NCBI GenBank assembly: GCA_019722365.1
Contig: JADFUC010000107.1
Location: 719,088 to 783,087 of the forward strand
DNA from: Lithospermum erythrorhizon
Taxonomy: Eukaryota; Streptophyta; Magnoliopsida; Boraginales; Boraginaceae
Direction of reading: 5' to 3'
Length of the DNA: 64,000 nucleotides
How positions within the stretch are numbered: position 1 is the first letter of the stretch; each line of letters starts with the position of its first letter. The position numbers and the translations under genes were made by a program. Below, piece by piece: positions 10,541-23,574 of this stretch. The notes below the pieces were generated by a model. The model was not told where the DNA came from. It was given only the letters and a program-made list of their open reading frames with translations, and searched no databases.

Positions 10541-13200
10541 TCCCAGCTTGCCGCCCCGGATGATTTATGATATCAGCGATTCAGCGATACCACGATTTCG
10601 GCGATCGAGCTTTGGTAAGAAATGTGTCACCAAACTCGCGCGATTTCCTTGTGTGAACAAGTTAATGTGACATCCGTCGCTGGCTGGTAGTGGCAGCAAG
10701 CTTGGCAAGCTTACCGATATTCTTGAAATCTACTTAGATTTATACGGTTGTATGAATCCTTGTTAACCTAGGTTCCCCACTTATACTTTTGTAGTATGCC
10801 GAACTCATGCCGTTATAATCCTCACATTCTGGAGGGCGTTTGACATGGTCCGAAGTACATTACTCGATATCTATAGAAAGGCACATTGTCGGGTCCAAAG
10901 ATATCATTCAATATAAGCTCACATGAGAAACTTCTTGGGACCGCGGATAATCTATTTTCCAAGTTCTCATACGTTCATTGTCGATTACTACGACTAACTA
11001 TTTTTGAAACTTCGTAAGCCCATGTGATTGATTAGGTATCCATACTCCGCTTTGATTTGATCGACCTGTTCAGCCATACAGTTTTAATTATTTGATTCCG
11101 TTTAGTGAACACCTAACTAGGGACGATTCAATCTTGTTGTTTTCCCGGCTTGTTAGAGGTTTTCTTGTTTGGATCATGTATCCAAATACCTTTCCAAAAT
11201 AATATTGAATTGCAATGGAATCAACAAGGTTTGTTACTTATAGTAACGATATGTATCAAAATTACACCATGAAGCATCATTTTCTATAATAAGCGTTGGG
11301 GGCTGAATCTTGAAGCTTAGATTCAAGACATTGTCATGCAATGATTGTTTATGACATTGAGATGAGATACTAGCTCCCACTAAATCTAGCACCACTTGAG
11401 CAACTGAAGAATCATTACTTCTTATGACTCATCTGATTGTGGTTGATTAGATGGGTATCAAAGCAGTGTTATCACATATTCACCATTTTGTATGCATATT
11501 AAGCTATTGAGAGAAGTGTCATGTATGTTGGATTTTAACAATGAGATCTTGATTCTCTAGATTCAATAAGCCATTAGAGACAACCGTGTCGGGATACGCT
11601 ATTTAGGCAACTTCGAATCATTTCATCGGTGTTATAATCGGCTGCTTCTCATTCATAACTTCTCAGTTAGAGATTAATATTCAATTTCTATGTTATGTAG
11701 TTATTCATTGTGCTTATACTTGTTACTTGAATAAATTGTTCAAAACTTCATTTATAATTTCATGTTAGTCAAACTGAGACCGACAATCGTCTTTGTTCGT
11801 TTAGGTAACTGATAAATGTAATTAAATTTCATTCTTTCTTTCTTTCATTAGAGCATTTCTAATGTGCGAGAAGAAAGTTGTTTTCTTTGAAAAGATTATT
11901 TATTTTAGGTATTCATCTTGGATCACAATTGGAATGCATTATCGATATAAAGCGTAACTCCCTTTATTTGAGGTCATTCAGTGGGTCATTATGAGTTCGG
12001 AAGATTCGAACCATCCGCTTTATAGAAACTGGGTGCGCAATCGACTAGAGGTGGTTGTGTTGTTCTCTATTATTAGAATATCTTATGCATACTAAATTTT
12101 TATCTTTGGGTAGCTCCTATAAACCTTTGTCTGTAAAGTCTCATTTCATCAATGAATTCAAACATTTTTGAATTTGTTCATTAAATACGTTATTATCTTA
12201 ACTATTGTGGATCCCGGATGGTCTAAAAACATCTATGATTAATGAAAATTTATCTAACACAAAAGAATCATCTTGGCAGACAAAATTTTTTTATCGATCC
12301 AAATCTTTGTAAATATGGACATTTCCATTTAATTAATTATTAGTACTTTTAATGATTATTTATTCCTCAATAAACTTGTTATCTTGGAATAAATATGTTA
12401 ATATCCAAATCTGTATTTGGTATATTCAAACTATTTCCGGATCTCATAATCATCATTAATATTGCTCATGGCTGTATCCTTAAAAGTATCACCTTTTATT
12501 TAGGATTGCCGTTCATGACAACAAGTTGAGTCGTCACTTTATTATATGTCCAATTTGTTTGACGTGGGTGAAAGTTTGTAAGATGCGAACTGAATAATGG
12601 AATAATTCCATATCGCGTCTTTATAAATTTTCAGATCTTTGATTAGTTGAGTTATACATGTTTGTCGGTGTGTGAGCTAGGCGGGGAGTAAATATGAATT
12701 CACGAGCTTTATTAAGTGATGGTCTGGTTCATACGAGTGTATGTTTATCTCTTTTCATGATTTCAAAAGAGTATGAAATGTTTATCTGGTGACTAATTTG
12801 AACTATTTAACGTCGTTCTGTATTTCTAAAATCACAGGTGGTAAATATAGACATTTATATTTTGCTAGATTATTCTGCGCTAGTAATGAAAGCACTTGTA
12901 TTTTCATAAATCTTGATTTATGGTTCGCAACAAATGTGTTGCGTTTAACATTTAATTCTAAGTCGATGAAAGATTACGAGATTATGAATTTTAAGTGTTT
13001 GTTCACTTTACGATCATATCATTCAAAATATATGATTCCAAGGATTATGTCTATACGATCTTTCGTTAAAGTGATTATACTTTTATAATTCATATAGTGT
13101 TAGGAGATGAGATCTTAAGTTACTTTACTTGAATTCTTATGAGCATACATCTTATGACAAATTCGTATTTGAATTACAACTAGCATGCTTGATTATATTT
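10541..13200 (-). mobile_element. Outer Copia-like element, 3' internal part (decayed)
   Basis: The sequence lies between the putative 3' LTR and further insertions. A minus-strand word TTTAGTGGGAGCTAG near 11370-11384 recurs in the other Copia-like elements here (plus strand near 18070, minus strand near 57325), about 0.6-0.8 kb before their LTRs. No intact reading frame. Single open frames of up to 99 codons (12789-13088) have no recognisable domain. The element is inactive. Confidence 0.5.
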
Positions 13201-13224
13201 AGTAACATGTGTTTCTTTTATGCA

Positions 13225-13765
13225 GGATCGAACCGATTTAGGTTCGGAGAAGAACCGAACTAATTTAGGTTAGGCGCTTTGGAAATAACTTTCCGAACCG
13301 AACCGATTTCTAAATTTTGTGTAGATTTTTCAATTTTTTTTAAGATCTTGAAGTATTTGCATGTGTACATTTTAAGAAGGGAATTTAGATTTAACTTTGT
13401 TCATTATTGGAATAATGAAATAAAATATATATAAATCTTTCTAAACTAATAATATAGGAAATACAAAGATATGTAAAAATAGTAATATTATGTATTGAAT
13501 GTGTATGTAGATTGTATAATTAATCTTAAAAGGAGTTCATTGAAATTACAAGGATTAAATCTAGTTTAAGGACTTAATTTTAAGTTGAGCGATATGCTAA
13601 AAAATGTATCCCAAAGCAGAAATTGCCGAATCAAACCGGAACCCGATGGGAACGATAAGATTGGAACGATCGGAACCGAACGATTTAGGTTCGACCTTTG
13701 AGAAGAACGATGAAATAGAGTTCGGTTCTAATTTTCAGCTCAAAACTGAACGAGGCAAGGCGTTG
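13225..13765. mobile_element. Unsplit hAT-like copy, the reference for the split element
   Basis: Contains in one piece both halves seen at 9116-9381 and 32459-32777. The join CTTTCTAAACTAATAATATA falls at about 13437-13456. Rich in ACCGAACCGA and TTAGGTTCG words like the copies at 257-983 and 42287. Ends are too eroded to fix. Confidence 0.5.
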
Positions 13766-13829
13766 GGCCGCAAAGGAAGGTCGTGTTCAAAACATAAAGC
13801 GAAAAAAGACATTCACAATCAAAATGAAA

Positions 13830-14561
13830 GTGATGTCCCAGTGTTGCTATCTTTGAGTATACCCAGGCTAACTCAAAGTAAAAGCAATACAGTAAATGAC
13901 ACAAGAGTTTTTATACGGGTTAGACTGACTTACGTCAGGTCTTATTGTGTCACCTTAAAGTGACTCTGTCGTGTTCATTTATAATGTGCGGGCTTTAGCG
14001 TGATACAAGAAATCAACCGACCTAAGCAAATTACTTGGGCCTACATACAATATTGCTTGATAAGAATCACTCTAATTCTCACCTCCTTAAACACACATAT
14101 AATCACTAGAACAACCGATCTTTATAAACTAGAATTAAATCTACCGATTTATACTACATCCTCGGCAAACCAGTTACGTATACCATTGATCGCGTTGATG
14201 ATGAACCCAATCTGTTCTGTCAATGATCTTCAATTGCAATCATCAATGATAGCGGCTAGTTGAGATACCATAAAATTGTCCCGGAAAACTTTTCCTATGG
14301 CCCAACGTGACGATCTCGAAGCTTGATTGGCGCTTCCTCGAATCACGCAATCACCATGATTGCATCCATTTCTTTCATAGTTAATCATGTTGCTCACCAG
14401 TGGCTCGACCCAACGGCTAGACCAAGCGGATCTCACCGTTAAGATAATTGTATCAATCACGCAATCGCGATTGATCCTCAATTAATACCTCGTGCATTAA
14501 CTCACTCGGATCTTTGTCTTGATATTCTTTGCCAGGTTTGTACCTACAAAACATGTCAACA
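13830..14561 (-). mobile_element. 3' LTR of SIRE-type Copia element
   Basis: Matches about 22845-23574 in order along its length: ATAAATGAC; TTGTGTCACC; CCTAAGCAAACTACTTGG-like; ATAATCACT-GAACAACCGAT; GGCTAGTTGAGATG; GGATCTTTGTC. The right border is set by a minus-strand polypurine tract (AAAAAGGGGAAG, about 14563-14575) directly before TGTTGACATG, the LTR start. LTR about 730 bp. Confidence 0.7.
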
Positions 14562-15772
14562 AACTTCCCCTTTTTGTATGGGACAAACCATCAAAGTGTT
14601 AATGATCTTTAATGCGTCCGAAGTTCTTGAAACAAAGCTTGGTGAGACTACGTCACAGTGAGCTAATCTCACAAGTCATGCACCGAGGTTAGCTACTTCC
14701 AAGCAAACCAAAATGAGACAACGATGTGCAATTTAACCAAAAATAATTCAAATTACTTTTCGTCACCGCATTCACATATTTCTTAGCATTCAGGCAATTG
14801 CCAAATCATACCAACTGCCTAAACTTTTTGCACAGTGCAATTTCAAGCAGTTGAGATGGCCGATATCTACGAAACTTCCCTGCGAAACGAGACCAACCAA
14901 TACAACGAACAGGACGCAGCAATCCTAATCGCCAAATACTGTGGCTTATGAGGATGTACCCCAACTGCTTTCCTACCGGTTGCCGGACTTGAAAGAATGC
15001 CTTAAGAATTCACCTGGCTACAGCAAGCATAAATTGATAGAGGTATCCTGAGCTACCTCAAAACCGCGTAAACAAAAACCCTACAAAAGAAATTCAAAAG
15101 CCGTGCCCGTGACCAGCATATTCTAAGCGTTCATGATAGCAATCAATCGTGAACAATCCTAACTCTCCTCTTTTTTGTCCATTACAAAAGGCTTGAAGAA
15201 TAATGTCTCGACATTCTTAACATGACCACGTCATAATACGGTGAAACTTCGTTCTTGAGGAATCACATACTACCTCGTGTGCCTGCCGATGAGAAGTAAT
15301 AAACATCGCCCCGTACGAGAGCGCGACTTCCCCGACGACCTAGCGTATCTTTCGAAAGGAAATATCATTTAACACATAAATTGAACTACAGTAACTCAAA
15401 GCAAAAGAAAAAAAAAAATGTAGTGTAGCAAAAAGGTTACCAACGTTACGTGGATGAAGGAGAGATGATTTGATTCCGCCCGAGATAAACTCGAGCCTTT
15501 CTCTTTGCCAAAGGTTTTGTGAAAATGTCGTATTTGGAACTTCGGTAGGAATAAAGTCAAGTTCATCTTCTTTTGAGCATGATCTCACCAAGAGAAATGG
15601 TGTCTTATCTCATTATGCTTTTGCTTTAGGTAAGGCCAGGATTCTTTGAGGCATATTATCTTCTTCTTCCATCGCGTTTTATAGAACTTTCCTTTAAATC
15701 AACAGGGTTTTCTTGATCCATTACAAGTTGAGAAAAATATGTTGAAGGCGTACATATTTTACATATGTTATT
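14562..15772 (-). mobile_element. SIRE-type Copia, RNase H end of pol (decayed)
   Basis: On the minus strand the region 15480-15640 translates to pieces such as ELDFIPTEVPNTTFSQNL and RERLEFISGG. These correspond to the conserved end of Copia RNase H, where intact elements have a block like 'FIPTEVQLADIFTKPL ... ERLEFI'. Frameshifts and stops are frequent. The pol gene continues at 19700 beyond an inserted LTR element. Confidence 0.7.
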
Positions 15773-16770
15773 TGTTGGAAAATACATATCACCTTTTTTG
15801 CTACTCAGGATATAAGTATTTGGAAATGTTAAAATTGATTCCACTTTTATTATGCCCGTTGCGATAATAGTATATCAATTCATTTGGGTTAGTTCGTCTT
15901 GATTAATGAACAAGTGTTCACCTTAGTAATTGTATATTACTAGTTTGGGTTCTCACTTGATAATTTAAGGGGGGTTATGAAGCGGAATACTAAGTACCTG
16001 GTAATCGTTATAATATTAATTGATTAATTATTATTATTATACAACTTACTATTATTTGAGCCCTGAAGATTCGCACAGCGTCTGATGATATTCGAATTAT
16101 ATTTCATGCATGAAATTAAAGCGAGACTTGTATTGAGGATGTATCTCTCAATATTTATATATTTGTCAAATATATGATTGGTTAAAACAGAATTTATTCG
16201 ATTAAGCGATTAAATTGATGAATAATGATAAGTTATTCGATGGTATTTCGTTAGTATTTTAATTGACTTGTTAAGTCAATTAAAATGGAATTAACTTCAG
16301 TAGTGACTCGTTATTTGATTAGAAGCCATAGCGGTCTAATTAAGTTAACGAGTTAAGCGATTTCTTAAGGTTAACGCGGTTAAATTAGGTTTTGTGTTTG
16401 AGAACAAGGTTTTTCATTTCATGAGAAAACTCTTGCCTCCGTCTTCTCTCTCAAAAGCCGCCCCTCCCCGAAAATTTGAGATTTTCTTGATTTTGTTCTG
16501 ACTACAGCCAAGTTCGAGTCTGCAGTTAGTTTCCACTAACTTGGGTATTATTCACGTCAGGGGACATAATTCGGTGTTGGACAAGCTTTGGAGAGGGATT
16601 TTAAGGGAAGCTTTTCATTGAGGCAACTTGTGGGTTTGGTTCATTTCGTCTTTCAGCTGCCGATGTAAGTATCTCGTTGTCGTATTGCGATATTTTATGT
16701 TTAGATTAATATATACATTAATTTGAGGATCGGGATGTATGAATTGGTGTTTATCGCTGAATAGAATTCA
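15773..16770 (+). mobile_element. 5' LTR of the innermost LTR element
   Basis: Starts TGTTGGAAAATAC. It matches about 18715-19700 in order: TGTTCACCTTAGTAATT; ATTACTAGTTTGG; GAGACTTGTATTGAGG-like; GACTCGTTATTTGATTAGAAG; TTAACGAGTTAA; AAAAGCCGCCCC; and ATGTTTAGATTAATATATAC. The two copies have diverged a good deal, so the insertion is old. The right edge is approximate. Confidence 0.72.
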
Positions 16771-18714
16771 TACTAGATTCTATCATTAATGATCAGTGAT
16801 GATGAATACTTGACATTATTATTGGAACTCCATCTCGAGAATGAAAGTTTACATGCTACTAAGTCTAAATTTGGAAAACTTAAGATTGAGTATAATGGAG
16901 TTACATTCCCTCGCTTTGATGCCAGTGAAAATCAGCTAAGAATCCAAGAGTGATGAAGAACCTTAGTTCCTTAAAAGGTTAGTGGGAATGCTTGCATAAA
17001 TGAGGAAGTTTTGCTACACTAATGTTGAAGAAATCTTCCCTCTGACCTTAAAAGTATATTAGTGGAAGTAGATTCTTGTACATTTGCGAGCCCGGCCTAC
17101 ATATATGTAACATATGCTATAATCGGACACATTATATATATGTGAGCTTGCATGACATTTGCTTGTTAAGTTTAAGATGTCATGAGCTCGAGGTGATTAA
17201 GGAAATCACATAATAGATTAATTCTATAAATGAAGCGGATTCAACATTGACAAAGCCGCTCTTGTTAAAGGTCTAATCCATTAGTAAAGGGCTACCAGCG
17301 TTAATGAGAGTGGTTGAAGTCTATATACATAGTAATATATGATTCACCGTATGCCGTGTCAAATGTGTTGTACCGAAACTATGATGTAGCCACGATTCTG
17401 GCGACTGAAGTTTTACTAAAGGTATTCATGCGGATTCGGAATACACTTAGTAGTAACTTTAAGAGAATAGAGGTAACTATAGTTACATGGAATAGATCGA
17501 TTATTGATCTTCACTTGTAATTGAGTATGATAATAGCATTGGGCCGGTTGTACCGTATAGCTGAATTAGCCAATAATTTAAATAATAGGACCAGTGCAGT
17601 ATGCTCGTGGAGTAAACTTAAAGAAAACTTGCACTCGATTATTACAACGACAAATTGTTTTTGTTGGTAATGTTGTTAAAAGAATGTGAGTTTAATAAGG
17701 CAGTCATTTTAATATAAGTTTAATGTTGTAAACTACCCGATAGAAACCGAGAAGTGATTGAAACTGGTTTGTCAAAGCTGATGGAATTGCATGACTATGT
17801 CGGGGATAATCATAGTCATCAATGATTCCACTGGGTTGAGAGACGGGTTGATGAATGTAAGAGGTAGTATTCAATAAAGGATGTGATTATAATCACTATT
17901 CTTTTGCTTTACTTGTCTGAAATGACCTAAGAATTCATGCGAGCTTAAAGGATCCATGCATGTATTTAAGCATGCATCTCGGAGTTGAGATCTTTCACAA
18001 TGATTCAGCAGAGTTTGGTTTTCACGAGGCTTAATGGAAGAGGCTGAGCATGGCAAAGTTCAGTGGGAGCTAGTTCATTCACTTTCTGGAATAAGTTAAG
18101 TAATTAGTTAAAACAAAAGTTCCTTTGTGTTTTAATCTGATTGTTAACTAAACTACATGAATGTGTGATTCATTCATATAGTTACCCATTATTTATTTCA
18201 CAGGCCGTTGAAATATATAATATACATGTATTGTATCCTCGATGAGTGAAAAGTTAAATCCTAGGTTTAATTACATTAGCTACAGAAGCGACATGAATTG
18301 TTGATTACGCTCTTGACCTAGAAACAAGACCAGCAAAACCTTATTGAATCTTTGATAGTTAGAGCGACAAGCATCATATGACCCTTTTATAGTGTTTGAT
18401 TAGTGAAACATGACCAAGCATTACGCCTTAAGCGGGTATTATAACTGACATATGTTGGAGTCGTACTTGATGAATATAGCGATAGATGTTGATATATTGG
18501 GAGGGATTTATTCGTCATGATATCTGAAGATCTCGAGGCCTCTCATGTGATTGAGTGTGATTGGTTATAGGACGCCATAAATGCTTATTGAGTTCATACT
18601 CGATAAAGAGAGTTGTGGGTGTTCGCTGACACACACTTCTTATGGATTAGCCCTCACATTTAGAGATCGCGTGATAAAAGGAATTGTTTGGTAATTGTCA
18701 AGGGCAAGTGGGAG
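16771..18714 (+). mobile_element. Internal region of the innermost LTR element
   Basis: Only about 1.9 kb lies between the two LTRs, too little for gag-pol, so this is an internally deleted or non-autonomous element. It ends in the polypurine tract GGGCAAGTGGGAG (18702-18714) directly before the 3' LTR. The segment 17930-18110, including CAGTGGGAGCTAGTTCATTC, matches the reverse complement of about 57270-57470, so both derive from related Copia families. No intact reading frame. Confidence 0.6.
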
Positions 18715-19700
18715 TGTTGGAAATCAGTAAAGAAAATTGATTCGCTTTTATTATCTTCGTTCTTAGACAATTGTGTATCAGTCGTCTGGGTTGGTTAAAT
18801 GTGATTCTTGAACTTAGTGTTCACCTTAGTAATTTTTATATTACTAGTTTGGATTCTAAAAGCTGATATTTAAGGGGTTATAAGCGGTGCTAGATCTTTT
18901 CGTTAATCGTTATAATAATAGTAATTGGTCAATTATTATACAACTTACTTATTATCACGAGCCTAGAAGGTCACACACATACAATGATGTTAAATTATAT
19001 TTCATCGTAGAAATTAAAGAGACTTGTATATTGAGAGATGTATCTCTGATATTTATATATTTATCATCTGTTGATGAACATCAATTGGTTAAACTTGCAA
19101 GTTTAATCAATTAGTAATTAGGGAATTGATGAATAACTTGATAAGTTGATAGATAGTGACTTCGTTAGTATTTTAATTGAGTTTTCAAGATTAATTAAAA
19201 TGAAATAACTTCATTCAGTGACTCGTTATTTGATTAGAAGTCATAATGGTCTAAACTAAGTTAACGAGTTAAATTGATTGATTTCTTAGGTTGCTTAACA
19301 GTTTGGGATTGAGTTTTTTGGTATTTTAAAAAGAAAGGAACAAGGTTTTCATTTCATGAAAAACTCTTTCTCTTCTCAAAAAGCCGCCCCCACTCCCAAG
19401 GAGTGGAAGAGATTTTCTCTTCCAATTTTGTTCCTACACAACTCTAGCAGAAGTTCAAGTCCTCTGATTCATTTACTCTTGGTGTGTGCGATCCCCAGAG
19501 GACGTCATTCCCGGTGTTAGACCAAGCTTTGGAGAGTATTTTAAAGGCTTTTCACGTGAGAACTAGCTTTTATTAGTTTTGGATTCATGCTTCTGGCTGC
19601 AATGTAAATATCTAGATTATTCATATTCGTGTTTTTATGTTTAGATTAATATATACATTAATTTGAGGATCGGATGCTGAATTGGTATTTATAAAATTAA
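18715..19700 (+). mobile_element. 3' LTR of the innermost LTR element
   Basis: Starts TGTTGGAAATCAG right after the polypurine tract and aligns with 15773-16770 throughout. The right end lies within about 20 bases of 19700, where minus-strand Copia reverse transcriptase resumes. Confidence 0.72.
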
Positions 19701-22700
19701 ATAGATTATAATAAGGGCCGGACCGTGAAAGTGGTACCCCCAAACTTGTACTTTTCTATTAAGTTTACATCTTCCCGTGTCCCGACATGCGAATAACCTA
19801 CCGGTTTGGTGAGTTTCTGTAGGGAACCATAATCTTGCCTCGAGAGTTCCCTTGAGGTATATCAAATCCTCTTAGCTGCGACTAAGTGCTTGATTCCTTT
19901 AGGCATACTTGAAATCTTACTTGTAGCGCCCAAATAATGTCGGTCCTTTGTAAGATATAGCGGACTCCCGATCATCTTCAGTAAAGCTTGTCACTAACTT
20001 CTTCTTAGAAGCATCTTAACTTGAAGTCTGCGCTATGCATAAGTCTTTGTCTCGTGGAATTTTCCATGAACTCTTTAAATAACTACTACAGTGTATTTGT
20101 TTTGATAGATAAATATCCTATGCAGAGTTTGTCTCACTTGTAACCCAAGAAAAATGACAACTCCCCATTCGTACTCATTTCAAACTTTGAAGTCATGATA
20201 TTTGAAATTCCTTACAAAATTATTCATTAGTAGCATGTAATATAATATCATCGACATATATTTGACAACAATATCATGACTTCACGGATTTAGTGAAAAG
20301 TAGTATCAATATTACCTCGTTTGCTTAATTAAATGCAGGCGAGGTAATTTGCTAAGTTTGTTATACGTACTTTCGCGGGCTTGCTTGAGACCATAAAGAG
20401 CCTTTTAAGTGTATACGCGTGTCGGGATGATTTGGATCTTCAAATCTGGTGGTTATTCAACATATACCTCTTACAATGATTTCCCGTTTAAGAGAAAGCG
20501 CTTTCACGTACATTTGATACAACTTTAATCATGAATGCATGAAAGAAAAGGCCATAAGAATCCCCTAGCCATTTACATTCTTGCGGCGGTGCAATATCTC
20601 GTCAAGTCCACCCGCTGGTTGAGTAAAACCATCGCCTGCAAATGCGGACTTGTTGCTCGGAAATATCTTTACCATCTTCGCCAGGTTTGTTCTGAAAATC
20701 CACGCTGTGCGTGAACCACGCTGATAGTTTGATGGTCTTGGGACCAGATCCCAAACAACGTTCTTTCAAGATTGAGTGAGCTTTAGGCGCACGAATTTAT
20801 CCGATACGTATCTTGATTGCTTCCTTGATATTCTTTGGTTTAATAATTGAAATGAATATTGCGTTGCCGTTTTAATTTCAGCAGCTTGAGTTCTTTGGAT
20901 TCCATCATTCACACTTCCAATTACTACATCTAGCGGATGAGATGACTGGTGCTTCCAGGCTTTGGGCATGAAGTCTGATTCTTTTGGTTCCTCTTGAGTT
21001 TGATCTGAGCTACCTGTATCTTGAGTTATCTGAAGGGCCTCTTCGTAAATAAGTGTAGAGGTTCGCGAATTTCTTTTTTCAACATATAACATTTAAAGTT
21101 CACGACTTTAGCGGTTCTCTTGACAACTTCATGCGCTCTACTCACTAGAGTAGCCCACAAACAATCCTTCATCATATCTTGGTTCAAATTTTCCTTTTTC
21201 TTCTGGATTCAAAACAAAAAACCTGCATCTAAAGACTTTAAAATATGAAATATTAGGAGTTTATTGTTTTTCCAAGTATAAGGTACGATTAGGACACGTT
21301 TGATATGTGGCAAGCAGTATTCACAGCTTCTCCTAATTTTGAGGCCCCTTTAGATTCCGTGGATCTTTCCGTTTCTTGTAATTACGTTCACCAGCTTCTG
21401 CCCGGCTACATTCTGGCAGGTGTTACGAAATTTGCAGATAACTCATGTTTGATTCCATGGTTTGTTGCAAAACTCTTTAAATCCTCCAAAAATTATGTTC
21501 ATGGTCACTCTTGATCTTTGATATCTTGACTCCTTGTTCATTGAACTTGTTGACCTGACTTCTCAAATTCCCCAAAAATTTCATCACTTGTGACATAATT
21601 CACTTCTCTGATGGCCGCGAGTTTCCTTGAGCTCCCTCCCCAGCGGCTTACATGGAGTCTTGTAGAAAGTTGAGCATACCTTTATCACAAGAGTTGACTA
21701 ATGCTCAACAGAGTGAAGTTAGTCCTTCCACAAGCCATACATCACTAATAGTCACGCGGTCAATTTCCCAACATTCGCTGCCAATGATTTTCTTCTTTCG
21801 AGTCTCAGTATGACTAATCATTATCCGCAATTCGGTTATGTTTGAGAACAAGAAGGTTGTCCCGGTCATGTCTTGAGCACCCAATGTTTAAAACTATTTC
21901 CTGCCTTTGCTCATTCGGTAGTTAGACGAAGTCCTTGTTTTCACTCGTATCTCTTTCATTGCTTTGCATTCGATCTGTAATGTCCTTTTGTTGTACTTAT
22001 AGCATGTGATGTCCCTGCTTCTTATTTTCTGTTGTTCTTGTTCTCTAGAAGTCTCAGATTTCTCTTGATCATTTGTACTAAAATCCTTTATTGGACTCTT
22101 TTTAACAACATTTGAGGCCAGATATTTCTCGAACCATAGCTTAAATATAAATAGGACAACGCTTCTCGTTAAGTCCTCAGAGGATTACTTTATTGATTTT
22201 GAGATTGTTGAAGAGAGGCAACCATTGTGTTCCATGAGGAGACATTTGGGAGTAAAATTCAGTACCTTATTCTGTGACTTCCGTATGTGTGTGGTGTTTG
22301 CCTAAGGCTTACAAGTTAAGTTGATGGGTTTCCCAGATTACGGAGTCATATGTACTCTCGTCACCTTTCATTGTAAGTTCCACTTCTTTGGTGAGAAGAG
22401 TAATCCGATTATCCTTAACTTGACTTATACCTTCATTGGTATAGAGAATAACATTCCGCATCCTCAGCCAGGCAAATCTCGTCTGTGACTTCTATATCTT
22501 CATCAAAGAGTTAGAGGCTAAATGATGATATTTCTTGCCTTTTGTTGAGTTGAACCTTTTCTTCTCATCATCGATAAGGTCATCAATAGTTCTTTTAGTC
22601 TCTCCATGCTGCTAAGTTTGTTCCGCAATCTCCTATGTCAATGACCATAGCAATCCAAACTTGGTTGGTCGATGTATGTTACCGTCACATGCTCCGGAGT

Positions 22701-22844
22701 CAATGTTGATTTTTGTGGAAAGAGGGACTCCGGATGAGGCCGGTTGCAGATTGAGGATCATAGAAAGAGCTTGATCTAGCCATAATCGTTGAACACAAGA
22801 TATTAGTCTTTGACTGTGTTCCCTCGCTCGTGCCACGCCAGTGC
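19701..22844 (-). mobile_element. SIRE-type Copia, gag-integrase-reverse transcriptase (decayed)
   Basis: Read right to left on the minus strand the domain order is Copia-like. A degenerate gag zinc-knuckle-like stretch (ITCYKYNKR) lies near 21950-22020. Integrase pieces lie near 21120-21560 (NTACHISN-type and GKFEPRYDEGLFVGY-type, in shifting frames). A reading frame at 20766-21092 contains PKAWKHQSSHPLDVVIGSVN, the usual start of SIRE/Copia reverse transcriptase. Further left come LYGLKQA (about 20380), YVDDIILHATNE with the catalytic DD (about 20250), and FLGLQV (about 20140). Integrase before reverse transcriptase defines Copia. Stops and frameshifts make it inactive. Confidence 0.8.
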
Positions 22845-23574
22845 CTAAATTAGTACTATCTTGAATAGCAGCCCCAGAGTAACTTCCAGTAAAGAAATCT
22901 GATAAATGACCTGAGAAGTTTTTTATACAGGTTGGGCGAAGCACGTCACATCTTGTGTCACCTTCCATGGCTCTACCATGTTTCGCTATATGTAGGCTGC
23001 TTTGAGTATGAGTACAAACAATCAACGAAGGGCCTAAGCAAACTACTTGGAAACATGATATTGGCAAAATCACTCTAATTACAACATAAAACCAGGCATA
23101 TAATCACTGAACAACCGATGCTATAAAATAGAGTAAAAGCTAGTTTATCTGCATCCTCAATGGCTAGTTATGTAGCCACCGGCTGATGTTAATTAATCGA
23201 GGCGATCCTGATTGCCCGATTTGCGTCTTGATTGCAACCGTGATCACGTCGACGGCTAGTTGAGATGCAAAATTTGTCCGGCTTTCTGTCATTTCACAAC
23301 CGGCCAACCAATCTCGGGATTAGGTTCTTCCTCAAATCACAATCTTGCCCACAATTTTCATTAAATAAGTTGCTTTTCGCCCAGTTAATGATCCGACCAT
23401 TAACTCCGCCTCCGTTGACTAGATTGACGACTAGACGAAGCCGGATCTCACCAAGTTAGATGGTTATTGTCGATCACCCATTCACCAATTGATCCTCGAT
23501 TAATGCCCGTTCATTAACTTACCGGATCTTTGTCAGTAATTGCTTTGCGAGGTTTTGCTTTAAACGTGTCAACG
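22845..23574 (-). mobile_element. 5' LTR of SIRE-type Copia element
   Basis: Partner of 13830-14561. The minus-strand start TTGACACG at about 23574 equals the TTGACATG start of the 3' LTR. No clear 5-bp target duplication remains at the outer ends. Confidence 0.65.

Noticed and set aside
13604..13963. 119-codon frame
   Set aside because: Crosses the border between a hAT-like repeat and an LTR; composition follows the repeats.
22633..23073. 146-codon minus-strand frame
   Set aside because: Spans the SIRE LTR and its leader; no domain, a chance opening in decayed transposon sequence.
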